From Nonomuraea aurantiaca (GTDB lineage: Bacteria > Actinomycetota > Actinomycetes > Streptosporangiales > Streptosporangiaceae), in contig NZ_JAIWNB010000034.1 of assembly GCF_020215705.1 (NCBI RefSeq), positions 39,800 to 103,799 of the forward strand: a stretch of DNA of 64,000 nucleotides, given 5' to 3'. Under the pieces are notes generated by a model. It saw nothing but the letters and a program-made list of their open reading frames with translations, did no database searches and was not told where the DNA came from. Below, one piece after another: positions 39,152-47,792 of the stretch. A program made the translations under genes and the position numbers. The stretch's first letter is position 1; the number at the start of each line of letters is the position of its first letter.

Positions 39152-39190
39152 TGTTAGAGTACTCTTACTTGATGTAAGAGGCTTCTAACA
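39152..39190. promoter_or_regulatory. Large palindromic operator between tetR and the reductase
   Basis: TGTTAGAGTACTCTTAC-TTGAT-GTAAGAGGCTTCTAACA has two 17-base arms with two mismatches. It spans the promoter region of both divergent genes. The AT-rich half-site TGTTAGA is typical of TetR operators. Confidence 0.75.
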
Positions 39191-39208
39191 TTGGCAGAGA
39201 GGCACATC

Positions 39209-40183
39209 ATGCAGCAGCGGAATCTCGGGCAACAGGGCCTGACGGTGTCGGCTCTGGGATACGGCGCGATGGGGATCTCCCTGGCGTACGGACCCTCGGA
39301 CAAGGAGGAGGGGGCCGCGACGATCCGCCGGGCCCACGAGCTCGGAGTGACGTTCTTCGACACGGCCGAGCTCTACGGACAGGGCGAGAACGAGCGGATC
39401 GTCGGGACCGCGCTCGCACCGGTGCGGGACGAGGTGGTCATTGCGACGAAGTTCGGGTTCGACTTCACCGGCACGCGGGAGGGCGGCGTCGACAGCCGTC
39501 CCGAGCACATCCGCGAGGTCGTCGACAACAGCCTGCGCCACCTCGGCGTCGACGTCATCGACGTGCTCTACCAGCACCGCGTCGACCCCAGCGTGCCGAT
39601 CGAGGACGTGGCCGGGACAGTCAAGGAGTTCGTCGAGGCCGGGAAGGTCCGCTACTTCGGCCTGAGCGAGGCGGGCGCCAACACCATCCGCCGCGCCCAC
39701 GCCGTACATCCCGTGTCGGTTCTGCAGACCGAATACAGCCTGTTCGAGCGCGAGGTCGAGTCCCTCTTCCCCGTCCTGCGCGAGCTCGGGATCGGGTTCG
39801 TCCCCTACTCGCCGCTCGGCCGGGGCTTCCTCACCGGCCAGGCCAAGCCCGGCGCCGAGTACGACGCCACCGACATGCGCGCCTGGGACGCCCGCTTCCA
39901 GCCCGGCAACTACGAGAAGAACGTGGCCGCCACCGACCAGCTCGCCGACCTGGCCGCCACCAAGGGCGCCACGGTTGCCCAGCTCGCCCTGGCCTGGCTC
40001 CTTGCCCAGGGCGACGACATCGTCCCCATTCCGGGCACCCGCGACCCCAAGCGCCTGGCGGAGAACGTCGCCGCCGCCGACCTCGCCCTCGACGACACCG
40101 ATCTGAAGCGCATCGCCGACATCCTCCCGACCGGCGGCTTCGGCGCCCGCTATCCCGAGGAGCACCTCCCCACCTGGGACTGA
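39209..40183 (+). CDS. Aldo/keto reductase
   Basis: This is a 324-residue NADPH-dependent reductase from the ATG of MQQRNLGQQGLTVSALGYGAMG. The catalytic tetrad is visible: Asp in FFDTAELYG (with Tyr), Lys in VVIATKFGF, and His in VLYQHRVDP. The cofactor segments FVPYSPLGRGFLTG and IPGTRDPKRLAENVAAADL are intact. It matches the AKR13/YakC-like group of actinomycete reductases. Controlled by the divergent TetR gene through a large palindrome. Substrate unknown; often aldehydes or quinones. Confidence 0.93.
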   Translation: MQQRNLGQQGLTVSALGYGAMGISLAYGPSDKEEGAATIRRAHELGVTFFDTAELYGQGENERIVGTALAPVRDEVVIATKFGFDFTGTREGGVDSRPEHIREVVDNSLRHLGVDVIDVLYQHRVDPSVPIEDVAGTVKEFVEAGKVRYFGLSEAGANTIRRAHAVHPVSVLQTEYSLFEREVESLFPVLRELGIGFVPYSPLGRGFLTGQAKPGAEYDATDMRAWDARFQPGNYEKNVAATDQLADLAATKGATVAQLALAWLLAQGDDIVPIPGTRDPKRLAENVAAADLALDDTDLKRIADILPTGGFGARYPEEHLPTWD

Positions 40184-40263
40184 CCCCGCTACGGCGAGTG
40201 CGCTACTTCCAGCCCAGTGTGTCATGACGTGCTGGGCATGGTCGGATACGTACAGTAGCGACC

Positions 40264-41643
40264 ATGAATGCCGTGGATATCGCGCGCTGGCAGTTCGGGG
40301 TCACCACGGTGTACCACTTCCTGTTCGTGCCCGTCACGATAGGGATGTCGCTGCTGGTGGCGATCCTGAACACGGCCTGGGTGCGGACCGGCAAGGTGGC
40401 CTACCTTCGCGCCACCAAGTTCTTCGGGACGCTTTTCCTCATCAACTTCGCCATGGGCGTGGTGACGGGGATTGTGCAGGAGTTTCAGTTCGGGATGAAC
40501 TGGAGTGACTATTCCAGGTTCGTCGGCGACATTTTCGGGGCGCCGCTCGCGCTGGAGGCGCTGCTGGCGTTCTTTCTGGAGTCGACGTTCCTGGGGCTGT
40601 GGCTCTTCGGTTGGGATCGGCTGCCGAAGAAGGTGCATCTCGCGTGCATCTGGATTGTCGCGTTCGGCACGGTGCTGTCCGCCTACTTCATTCTGGCCGC
40701 CAATTCGTTCATGCAGTGGCCGGTGGGCTTCCGGCTCGCCGGGCGGGCCGAGTTGGTCGACTTCGGGGCCGTGTTGAGCAACAAGGTCCTGCTGGTCACC
40801 TTCCCGCACACGATCTTCGGGTGCTGGCTGGCCGGTGGCGTGATCCTCATGGCGGTCTCCGCCTGGCATCTGGCTAGAAAGCGGGATATTGACGTCTTTC
40901 GCCCGTCACTTCGGCTGGGCATCGCGGCGGTACTGCTGGGCGCGCTCGGCACCCTCGTCTCCGGGGATCTCCTCGGTAAGATCATGACGCAGACCCAGCC
41001 GATGAAGATGGCCGCCGCCGAGGCGCTCTACGAGACGCGGCAGCCCGCGCCGTTCTCCCTGTTCACCATCGGGACGCTGGACGGCACCAAGCCGATCTAC
41101 CAGCTCGAGATCCCGGGCCTGCTGTCCCAGCTGGCCACCGGCTCGTTCAGCGGCAAGGTCGAGGGCGTCAACAACATCCAGGCGGACTACGAGCGCAGGT
41201 TCGGACCGGGCGACTACCGTCCCTACATCCCGGTCGCCTACTGGGGTTTCCGGCTGATGATCGGCTTCGGCATGCTCGCCGCGCTGGTGGCGCTCCTCCT
41301 GCTCTGGCTGACCCGTGGACGGCTCATCCGCGGCAAGGACTGGGTCTGGAAGGCCGCCGTCTGGTCGGTCGTTCTGCCCTTCCTCGCGAACAGCTTCGGG
41401 TGGATCTTCACCGAGATGGCCAGGCAGCCGTGGATCGTCTTCAGCCAGATGAAGACCGCGCGTGGCGTCTCACCGAGCGTCGGCGCGGGGACCGTACTCA
41501 CCTCGCTGATCGTCTTCACCGCTCTGTACGGCGCGCTGGCCCTGGTGGAGGTCGGTCTCATGATCAAGTACGGCAGAGCGGCCCCGCCGCCCGCCGACGG
41601 TGCCGAGCCGCAGGACGGCGGCGAGACGTCCTTCGCCTACTAG
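40264..41643 (+). CDS. cydA: Cytochrome bd oxidase subunit I
   Basis: This is a 459-residue quinol oxidase subunit. It starts MNAVDIARWQFGVTTVYHFLFVPVTIGMS, with His18 as the b595 ligand. The GMNWSDYSRFVGDIFGAPLALEALLAFFLESTFLGLW segment carries the conserved Glu residues. The quinol-binding Q-loop follows TLVSGDLLGKIMTQTQPMKMAAAEALY, with the second ligand Met near SNKVLLVTFPHTIFG/QPMKM and GWIFTEMARQPW at the C-terminus. The Q-loop is short, as in most Gram-positive bacteria. cydB follows after 12 bases. The ABC exporter cydCD is absent here. Adjacent to the hydrogenase cluster, so hydrogen-derived electrons could be used by this oxidase. Confidence 0.95.
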   Translation: MNAVDIARWQFGVTTVYHFLFVPVTIGMSLLVAILNTAWVRTGKVAYLRATKFFGTLFLINFAMGVVTGIVQEFQFGMNWSDYSRFVGDIFGAPLALEALLAFFLESTFLGLWLFGWDRLPKKVHLACIWIVAFGTVLSAYFILAANSFMQWPVGFRLAGRAELVDFGAVLSNKVLLVTFPHTIFGCWLAGGVILMAVSAWHLARKRDIDVFRPSLRLGIAAVLLGALGTLVSGDLLGKIMTQTQPMKMAAAEALYETRQPAPFSLFTIGTLDGTKPIYQLEIPGLLSQLATGSFSGKVEGVNNIQADYERRFGPGDYRPYIPVAYWGFRLMIGFGMLAALVALLLLWLTRGRLIRGKDWVWKAAVWSVVLPFLANSFGWIFTEMARQPWIVFSQMKTARGVSPSVGAGTVLTSLIVFTALYGALALVEVGLMIKYGRAAPPPADGAEPQDGGETSFAY

Positions 41644-41655
41644 GGGGATCGGATA

Positions 41656-42639
41656 GTGGAGCTCACCGAGGTCTGGTTCGTGGCGATCGCCATCCTGTGG
41701 GTCGGGTACTTCGTCCTGGAGGGGTTTGACTTCGGCGTCGGCATGCTGCTGCACGTCATGGCACGGAACGACGCCGAACGCCAGGCGATGCTCGACACGA
41801 TCGGCCCCGTCTGGGACGGCAACGAGGTGTGGCTGATCACCGCGGGCGGCGCCACGTTCGCCGCCTTCCCCGAGTGGTACGCCTCGCTGTTCAGCGGGTT
41901 CTACGCTCCGCTGCTGCTCATCCTGCTGGCGCTGATCGTGCGCGGCGTGGCCATCGAGTATCGCGGCAAGCAGGACTCCGTGACGTGGCGGCGGTGGTGG
42001 GACGTGGGCATCGCGATCGGGTCGTTCGTGCCCGCGCTGCTGTGGGGCGTCGCGTTCGCGAACATCGTGCGGGGCGTGAAACTCGACTCCCGTCACGACT
42101 ACGTCGGTACGTTCGGCGATTTGATCAACCCGTACGCGCTGCTCGGCGGGCTGACCACGCTGGCCCTGTTCGTCACGCACGGAGCCGTGTTCGTGGCGTT
42201 GAAGACCAGCGGCGAGATCAGCCGGCGCGCGACCACGCTGGCGCTGAAGACCGGCGGCGTCGCGGCCGTGCTCGCGGTGATCTTCCTGGTCTGGACGCAG
42301 TTCCACGGCGGCGGGCCCGGCACGGTGGTCCTGGCCGCCCTCGCCGTCCTTTCCTTCGTGGCCGCGCTCGGCGCCATCGCCAAGGGCCGTCAGGGGTGGG
42401 CGTTCCTGCTGTCCGCGGTCGCTGTCGGCGTGACCATGATCTGCCTGTTCGCGGTCCTTCATCCCAACGTCCTGCCCTCGACGGTCGACCCGGCCTACAG
42501 CCTGACTCTCCAGAACGCGGCCTCGACGCCGAAGACGCTCGGCATCATGACCAGGATCGCGGCGACCTTCCTGCCGCTGGTGGTGCTCTACCAGAGCTGG
42601 ACCTACTGGGTCTTCCGCCACCGGATCAGCGCTGGTTGA
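41656..42639 (+). CDS. cydB: Cytochrome bd oxidase subunit II
   Basis: This is a 327-residue protein with eight or nine membrane helices. Conserved opening ELTEVWFVAIAILWVGYFVLEGFDFGVGMLLH and IGPVWDGNEVWLITAGGATFAAFPEWYASLFSGFY, then RGVAIEYRGK. The start is GTG after GGGGGATC in the sequence following cydA. No frameshift and normal length. It forms the membrane complex with CydA. Confidence 0.95.
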   Translation: MELTEVWFVAIAILWVGYFVLEGFDFGVGMLLHVMARNDAERQAMLDTIGPVWDGNEVWLITAGGATFAAFPEWYASLFSGFYAPLLLILLALIVRGVAIEYRGKQDSVTWRRWWDVGIAIGSFVPALLWGVAFANIVRGVKLDSRHDYVGTFGDLINPYALLGGLTTLALFVTHGAVFVALKTSGEISRRATTLALKTGGVAAVLAVIFLVWTQFHGGGPGTVVLAALAVLSFVAALGAIAKGRQGWAFLLSAVAVGVTMICLFAVLHPNVLPSTVDPAYSLTLQNAASTPKTLGIMTRIAATFLPLVVLYQSWTYWVFRHRISAG

Positions 42640-42791
42640 GGTTTTTTCTCCGCGGCTGAACGGCCATTGTTTGAGTAAATCGTCGACATTATCGCCGTCA
42701 AAAGGAAACGGGGCTTCAACCTCCTGTAAAGCGCGATTGCCAGCCATTGTTCGTGGGAACTGAGAATCGAGAGCCGAGGAAAGGATCATCC

Positions 42792-43373
42792 ATGACACTC
42801 GCTCTCGGCACGTATCTCCAGGAACGCGACGAAGCCGGCCTCGCGCTGGCGGAGGATGCCGAGCTGATCGCCCGCGCGTGTCATGCGGTGGCCCTGCGCT
42901 TTCATCGGGGCGGCCGGCTGCTGAGCTTCGGCACCGGTCAGTCGGCGGCCGACGCGGCGCATCTCGCGGTGGAGTTCGTCCATCCGGTGATCGTGGGGAA
43001 GCGCGCTCTGCCGGCCTTCTCGCTGGCCAATGACGCGTCGGCGTTGAGCGGGCTCGCCCGCGCGGGAGTGTTCGCGACCCAGCTGCGGCTGCTCGGGCGC
43101 GCCGGGGACATCGCGGTGGGCATCACGATCGACGAGGACTGTGCCGAGGTGGCGGCGGCGCTCGCCGTGGCGCGTGAGATGGGCATGACGACGCTGGCGC
43201 TGACGAAGGCGGGCGGGCTCGACGGCACGGTGGTGGATCACCTTCTCACGGCACGCAGCCGTGATCCGCGGGTCGCCCGCGAGCTCCAGATGACGACTTA
43301 TCACGTTCTGTGGGAGTTGGTGCATGTGTTCTTGAACGACCCTCGGCTCGCGGCGACGGAGATCTCACGATGA
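42792..43373 (+). CDS. SIS-domain phosphosugar isomerase-like protein (first)
   Basis: This is a 193-residue protein; ATG of MTLALGTYLQERDEAGL after GAGGAAAGG. A single SIS domain: GGRLLSFGTGQSAADAAHLAVEFVHPV (sugar-phosphate binding loop) and VGITIDEDCAEVAAALAVAREMGMTTLALT. It resembles GmhA-like phosphoheptose isomerases but SFGTGQS replaces the usual FGNGGS. It begins a four-gene operon with an atypical HypC, another SIS protein and HypF, opposite the hydrogenase genes. Why sugar isomerase-like genes accompany group 1h hydrogenases is unknown. Confidence 0.8.
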   Translation: MTLALGTYLQERDEAGLALAEDAELIARACHAVALRFHRGGRLLSFGTGQSAADAAHLAVEFVHPVIVGKRALPAFSLANDASALSGLARAGVFATQLRLLGRAGDIAVGITIDEDCAEVAAALAVAREMGMTTLALTKAGGLDGTVVDHLLTARSRDPRVARELQMTTYHVLWELVHVFLNDPRLAATEISR

Positions 43374-43687
43374 CCTCGCCGGGAGGTCAGGACCAGTCGA
43401 GCCCGGTGACTTCGCCAGAAGATCCGGACCACTCCGGTCCGGTGACTGCACCAGGAAGCTCGGACCGGTCGAGTCCGGAGTGTCCCGACGGGGTGTGTGT
43501 GACCTGCTCGGACATGGCCGTACCCGTCCGGATCGTCGCCCTGCGGCCCGGCCACCTCGCGCTGGCCGACACCGCCGTCGGTGCGGAGGAGATCAGCGTG
43601 CGGCTGGTCGATGCGCGGGCCGGCGACGTGGTCCTGGTACACGCGAAAGAGGCCATCGCGGTGCTGGAAAGAACGGTGCAGGAGTGA
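43370..43687 (+). CDS. Atypical HypC/HupF-family chaperone with repeat-derived N-terminus
   Basis: This is a 105-residue protein whose ATG overlaps the preceding stop. The C-terminal 55 residues (CVTCSDMAVPVRIVALRPG, then RLVDARAGDVVLVHAKEAIAVLE) follow the HypC fold. Normal HypC places its essential Cys at position 2. Here about 40 residues precede it, made of a 12-residue unit repeated 2.5 times (DQSSPVTSPEDP, DHSGPVTAPGSS, DRSSPECPDG) and encoded by 36-bp DNA repeats. The CxxC and the buried Cys position make canonical HypC activity uncertain. A normal hypC gene is present in the convergent operon. Confidence 0.75.
   Translation: MTSPGGQDQSSPVTSPEDPDHSGPVTAPGSSDRSSPECPDGVCVTCSDMAVPVRIVALRPGHLALADTAVGAEEISVRLVDARAGDVVLVHAKEAIAVLERTVQE
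43390..43485 (+). repeat. 36-bp coding repeat inside the atypical hypC
   Basis: GGACC starts a 36-base unit at 43390, 43426 and 43462 (2.5 copies, about 75 percent identical). It encodes the 12-residue repeats of the HypC-like protein's N-terminal extension. Confidence 0.75.
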
Positions 43688-43724
43688 GCGGCGCTGGAGT
43701 GAGCGGCGCTGGAGTGAGCGCGCT
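43681..43724 (+). repeat. 15-bp tandem repeat at a gene junction
   Basis: GGAGTGAGCGGCGCT occurs at 43681 and 43696, with a third copy lacking two bases at 43711. The first copy holds the stop of the HypC-like gene. The array ends just before the ribosome site (GGGGGGAAGG) of the second SIS gene. Confidence 0.9.
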
Positions 43725-43736
43725 GGGGGGAAGGCC

Positions 43737-44381
43737 GTGAGTGATGCGCTCTATCCCTTCCTCTCCCCTGCGGCGGGCGACGTCGAAGCGCTGTTGGCCA
43801 CGGTGACCCGGTCCACGGTGGAGAAGGCCCGGGAGATCGTCGCGCTGCGGCGGGAGGTGCTCACCCTGCTCGGCCCCCGGATCGCCGCGTGCGCCAAGGC
43901 CCTCGCCGCGGCCTTCGCCGGCGGCGGTCGGCTGTTCACCTTCGGGAACGGGGGCAGCAGCACCGACGCCCAGGCTGTGGCCCACCTGTTCCTCGCTCCC
44001 GGACCCGGGCACAGGAGGCTGCCGGCGATGTCTCTGACGGCCGACGTCGCGCTGCTGACCGCGCTCACCAACGACATCGGCTTCGACGCGGTCTTCGCCC
44101 GGCAGCTCGCCGCCCTCGGCACCGGTACGGACATCGCGATGGGGATCTCGACGAGCGGCGGCTCGCTGAACGTGGTGCGCGGGCTCCAGGAGGCGAAGCG
44201 CCTCGGCATGGTGACGGTCGGGCTCGCGGGCTCTGGGGGCGGCCAGTTGGCCGAGTGCGGTGCCGTCGATCATCTGCTGGTCATCCCGTCTTCGTCCGTC
44301 CATCGGATCCAGGAGGCGCAGGCCACCGTGTGCCATGTGCTGTGGGAGTCGGTTCGGCGGGCGTTGGACGAGGCGGACTGA
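43737..44381 (+). CDS. SIS-domain phosphoheptose-isomerase-like protein (second)
   Basis: This is a 214-residue GmhA-like protein; GTG start after GGGGGGAAGG. SIS motifs: GGRLFTFGNGGSSTDAQAVAHLF, the LTADVALLTALTNDIGFDAVFARQL segment, and MGISTSGGSLNVVRGLQEAKRLGMVTVGL, all close to true sedoheptulose-7-phosphate isomerases. PSSSVHRIQEAQATVCHVLWE at the C-terminus carries the zinc/active-site His region. It is more canonical than the first SIS protein, so one catalytic and one divergent copy is plausible. HypF follows three bases after its stop. Confidence 0.85.
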   Translation: MSDALYPFLSPAAGDVEALLATVTRSTVEKAREIVALRREVLTLLGPRIAACAKALAAAFAGGGRLFTFGNGGSSTDAQAVAHLFLAPGPGHRRLPAMSLTADVALLTALTNDIGFDAVFARQLAALGTGTDIAMGISTSGGSLNVVRGLQEAKRLGMVTVGLAGSGGGQLAECGAVDHLLVIPSSSVHRIQEAQATVCHVLWESVRRALDEAD

Positions 44382-44384
44382 CCG

Positions 44385-46652
44385 TTGGACCCGATCGTGC
44401 GCTCTCGGATCCGGGTCGAGGGCATCGTCCAGGGTGTGGGGTTCCGGCCGTTCGTCCATGGCCTGGCCGTCCGGTACGGCCTGTCGGGCACGGTCGGCAA
44501 CGACGGCTTCGGGGTGTTCATCGAGGTCGAGGGCCCAGCCGGGGCGGTGAGCGCGCTGGTCGAGGCGGTCAGCCGGAACGCGCCCGCGCTGGCGGCCGTG
44601 GACCGGGTGAGCGTGGAATCGGTGCCGCCCACAGGCCCCCGCGGCTTCCGCATCGTCCCGAGCATGATCGGCGGTGCCCCACGCGCGCATGTGTCGCCGG
44701 ACGCGGCGACCTGTGACGACTGCCTGGCCGAGCTGTTCGACCCGGCCGACCGCCGCTACCGCTACCCCTTCGTCAACTGCACCAACTGCGGCCCCAGGTT
44801 CACGATCATCACGGCCGTCCCCTACGACCGCGCCGCGACCACGATGCGCGCTTTCTCCATGTGCACGGCCTGCGCGGCCGAGTATCGCGATCCCCGCGAC
44901 CGCCGCTTCCACGCCCAGCCGGTGTGCTGCCCCGCCTGCGGTCCCACGCTCGTCCTGCACGCCTCCGACGGCGCGATGATCGCGGGCGATCCGGTGTCCG
45001 AGGCGGCGGCGCTGCTCCGCGCCGGATCCATCCTCGCGGTGAAGGGACTCGGCGGCCATCACCTCGCCGTGGACGCCACCGACGAGGACGCGGTCGCGGC
45101 GCTTCGGGCCCGCAAACACCGTGGGGACAAGGCGTTCGCCGTGATGGCGCCGGATCTGGCCGCCGTACGCGAGCTGTGTGAGCTGGACGGCGAGGCGAGC
45201 GGGGTGGTCGCCGCCCTCACCGGCGCGCGCCGCCCGATCGTGCTGCTGCCCCGACGCGCCGGCTCGCCCATCGCCGTCTCAGTGGCGCCCGGCAACCGGG
45301 ACCTCGGCGTGCTCCTGCCGTACACGCCCCTGCACCACCTGCTGGCCCGCGAGCTGGGCCGCCCCTTCGTACTGACCAGCGGGAATCTGTCCGGCGAGCC
45401 CATCGCGCACCGCGACGAGGACGCGCGGCGGCTGGCCGCCGACGCCTTCCTCACCCACGATCGGCCGATTCACGCGGGCCTTGACGACTCGGTGGTCCGG
45501 ATCTTCCGTGACACGGAGGTTCCGGTACGGCGGGCCCGTGGGCACGCTCCCGCGCCCATCGCGCTGCCCTGGGCCTTCCCCCGCCCGGTCCTCGCCTGCG
45601 GAGCGCAGCTCAAGAGCACCTTCTGCCTCGCGACGGGCAGCCACGCGTTCGTCTCCCAGCACCTCGGCGACCTGGAGAACTACGCGACGATGCAGGCCTT
45701 CGCCGGCGGCGTCGCCCACTTCCGGCGGCTGTTCGGGATCGAGCCGGAGGTGGTGGCGTACGACCTCCACCCGGAATACCTGTCCACCAAGTACGCCCTG
45801 ACCCTCGACGGCGTCCAGCCAATCGGCGTACAGCACCACCACGCCCACATCGCCTCCTGCCTGGCCGACAACGGCGAGCCCGGCCCGGTCGTCGGCGTGG
45901 CCCTCGACGGCACGGGGTACGGCACGGACGGCACGATCTGGGGCGGCGAGCTGCTCGTGGCCGACCTGGTGGGCTTCGAGCGGGCCGGGCACCTGGAGCC
46001 GGTACCGATGCCCGGCGGCGTGACGGCGATCCGGCAGCCCTGGCGGATGGCCGCGGCCTTCCTGCACAGCGCGTACGGCGCCGAAAACTTCGACGACCTC
46101 GACGTGGTCCGCCGCAATCAGGACCGGTGGCCGGCCGTGGCGGCGCTCGTGGCGAACGGCCCGGCGGAGCTGGTGACGTCGAGCGCCGGACGGCTGTTCG
46201 ACGCGGTGTCCGCACTTCTTGGGATCCGGGACACGATCACCTACGACGGGCAGGCGGCGGTGGAGCTGGAGCAGCGGGCGGACCCGGGGGTCCGCGGCGG
46301 CTATCCGGTCGCCGTCGCCGGAACGGTCATCCGCGGCACCGACCTGATCCGCGCGGTCGTCGGCGACCTTCGCCGGGGCGAGGCGTCGGAGGTGATCGCG
46401 GCGCGGTTCCATCACGGACTGGCCGAGGCGGTGGTGACGGCCACGACGCGGGTCGCGGCCGCCAACGGCCTGGAGGTGGCGGCGTTGTCCGGCGGGGTGT
46501 TCTGCAACACCCTCCTCCTCGGCGCCGTGGTCGACGGGCTGCGCCGCCACGGCCTGCGCGTCCTGCTGCACCGGCGCGTCCCCTGCAACGACGGCGGCAT
46601 CAGCCTCGGGCAGGCCGTGGTGGCGGGAGCTCGGGATCGAGCGGCCCGCTGA
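44385..46652 (+). CDS. hypF: Carbamoyltransferase HypF
   Basis: This is a 755-residue protein that makes the thiocarboxamide later converted to the CN ligands of the NiFe site. TTG at 44385 is taken as the start; GTG at 44397 is an alternative. Domains: acylphosphatase (RIRVEGIVQGVGFRPFVHG, 5-95), two C4 zinc fingers (CDDC/CTNC and CTAC/CPAC, about 105-185), YrdC-like (about 200-380; GLGGHHLAVDA, LVLTSGNLSGEP), and a Kae1-like ATP domain (from about 400; QHHHAHIASCLADNG, VVGVALDGTGYGTDGTIWGGE, LSGGVFCN). All parts are intact. Its 3' end lies in a 51-bp-period tandem duplication. Convergent with hypE. Confidence 0.95.
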   Translation: MDPIVRSRIRVEGIVQGVGFRPFVHGLAVRYGLSGTVGNDGFGVFIEVEGPAGAVSALVEAVSRNAPALAAVDRVSVESVPPTGPRGFRIVPSMIGGAPRAHVSPDAATCDDCLAELFDPADRRYRYPFVNCTNCGPRFTIITAVPYDRAATTMRAFSMCTACAAEYRDPRDRRFHAQPVCCPACGPTLVLHASDGAMIAGDPVSEAAALLRAGSILAVKGLGGHHLAVDATDEDAVAALRARKHRGDKAFAVMAPDLAAVRELCELDGEASGVVAALTGARRPIVLLPRRAGSPIAVSVAPGNRDLGVLLPYTPLHHLLARELGRPFVLTSGNLSGEPIAHRDEDARRLAADAFLTHDRPIHAGLDDSVVRIFRDTEVPVRRARGHAPAPIALPWAFPRPVLACGAQLKSTFCLATGSHAFVSQHLGDLENYATMQAFAGGVAHFRRLFGIEPEVVAYDLHPEYLSTKYALTLDGVQPIGVQHHHAHIASCLADNGEPGPVVGVALDGTGYGTDGTIWGGELLVADLVGFERAGHLEPVPMPGGVTAIRQPWRMAAAFLHSAYGAENFDDLDVVRRNQDRWPAVAALVANGPAELVTSSAGRLFDAVSALLGIRDTITYDGQAAVELEQRADPGVRGGYPVAVAGTVIRGTDLIRAVVGDLRRGEASEVIAARFHHGLAEAVVTATTRVAAANGLEVAALSGGVFCNTLLLGAVVDGLRRHGLRVLLHRRVPCNDGGISLGQAVVAGARDRAAR

Positions 46653-46705
46653 ACACGGCACAGGGCTGTGGCGGCGGGAGCTCGGCACCGAGCGACCCGC
46701 CGAAC
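46622..46705. repeat. Tandem duplication at the hypF 3' end
   Basis: 46622-46654 and 46673-46705 are direct copies (28 of 33 identical) with a 51-base period. The first includes the hypF stop (46650-46652). Confidence 0.8.
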
Positions 46706-46712
46706 GGGTCGC
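46692..46712. terminator. Hairpin between hypF and hypE
   Basis: GCGACCCG-CCGAA-CGGGTCGC is a perfect 8-bp stem between the convergent genes, partly inside the duplicated segment. Confidence 0.6.
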
Positions 46713-46718
46713 ACGGCC

Positions 46719-47792
46719 TCAGCAGATGCGCGGCAGCGGGTCGCCGACCAGCAGGTCCACGATGCGGGTGCCGCCGAAGGCGGTCCTCAGCAGCACCAGG
46801 CCGGGCGGGTCCTCCCCGACCCACCCGATGATCGCGGCCCCGGCGCCGACCGGATGGCCGCGCATGATGTCGACCGCCCGCTCGGCGTGGTCGCCGTCCA
46901 CGACGGCGACCAGCCGCCCTTCGCAGGCGACGTACAGCGGGTCGATCCCGAGCAGCTCGCACATCCCGGTGACAGCGGGCTGAACCGGTACAGACTCCTC
47001 GTCCATCACCACGGAGACGCCCGAGGCGGCCGCCACCTCGTTCAGCACAGTGGCCACCCCGCCACGGGTGGCGTCCCGCAATGTCCGCACCTGAGTGGGA
47101 AGGGCGTCCAGCAGTTCGGCCACCAGGCCGTTCAGCGGGGCAGTGTCGGAGACCGTGTCCGCCTCGATGCCGAGCTCGCCACGGGCCAGCATGATGGCGG
47201 CACCGTGCTCGCCGATCGGCCCGGACACGATGACCGCGTCGCCAGGCCGGGCAGCGGAGATGGACGGCGTGATCGGGCGCTCGACGACGCCGACCCCGGC
47301 GGTGGTGATGTAGCAGCCGTCGGCCTTCCCCCGCTGGACGACCTTGGTGTCCCCGGTGACGATCGAGACGCCCGCCGCCTCCGCCGCGGCCGCCATCGAG
47401 GCGACGATCCGCCGCAGGTCGCCGACCGGGAACCCCTCTTCGAGGATGAACCCGGCGGACAGGTACAGCGGCCGGGCACCGCATACCGCGAGGTCGTTCA
47501 CGGTGCCGTTGACCGCCAGGTCGCCGATGTCGCCGCCGGGGAAGAACAGCGGGGAGACCACGAACGCGTCGGTGGTGAACACCGCACGGGCGCCGTCCAG
47601 CGCCAGCGTGGCCCCGTCCTCCAGCGGGGCGAGCAGCGGATTGCGGAACGCCTCCAGGAAGACCGCGTCGATCAGGGTCCGGGTCGCCTTGCCGCCGGAG
47701 CCGTGCGCCAGCGTGATGCGTTCCTCCCGGACCACCGCGCGGCGCCGCCGTACGCGCTCGATCCGGTCGAGGACCTGCTTCTCCGTGGTCAT
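46719..47792 (-). CDS. hypE: Hydrogenase maturation factor HypE
   Basis: This is a 357-residue PurM/AIR-synthase-like protein that dehydrates the HypF-transferred carbamoyl to thiocyanate. It opens with ERITLAHGSGGKATRTLI. Core motifs: FTTDAFVVSPLFFPGGDIGDLAVNGTVNDLAVCGARPLYLS, GDTKVV, and GPIGEHGAAIML. It ends with the diagnostic PRIC, whose terminal Cys is the acceptor. The ATG overlaps the hypD stop (ATGA). It is last gene of the long minus-strand hydrogenase operon. Confidence 0.96.
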   Translation of the reverse strand: MTTEKQVLDRIERVRRRRAVVREERITLAHGSGGKATRTLIDAVFLEAFRNPLLAPLEDGATLALDGARAVFTTDAFVVSPLFFPGGDIGDLAVNGTVNDLAVCGARPLYLSAGFILEEGFPVGDLRRIVASMAAAAEAAGVSIVTGDTKVVQRGKADGCYITTAGVGVVERPITPSISAARPGDAVIVSGPIGEHGAAIMLARGELGIEADTVSDTAPLNGLVAELLDALPTQVRTLRDATRGGVATVLNEVAAASGVSVVMDEESVPVQPAVTGMCELLGIDPLYVACEGRLVAVVDGDHAERAVDIMRGHPVGAGAAIIGWVGEDPPGLVLLRTAFGGTRIVDLLVGDPLPRIC

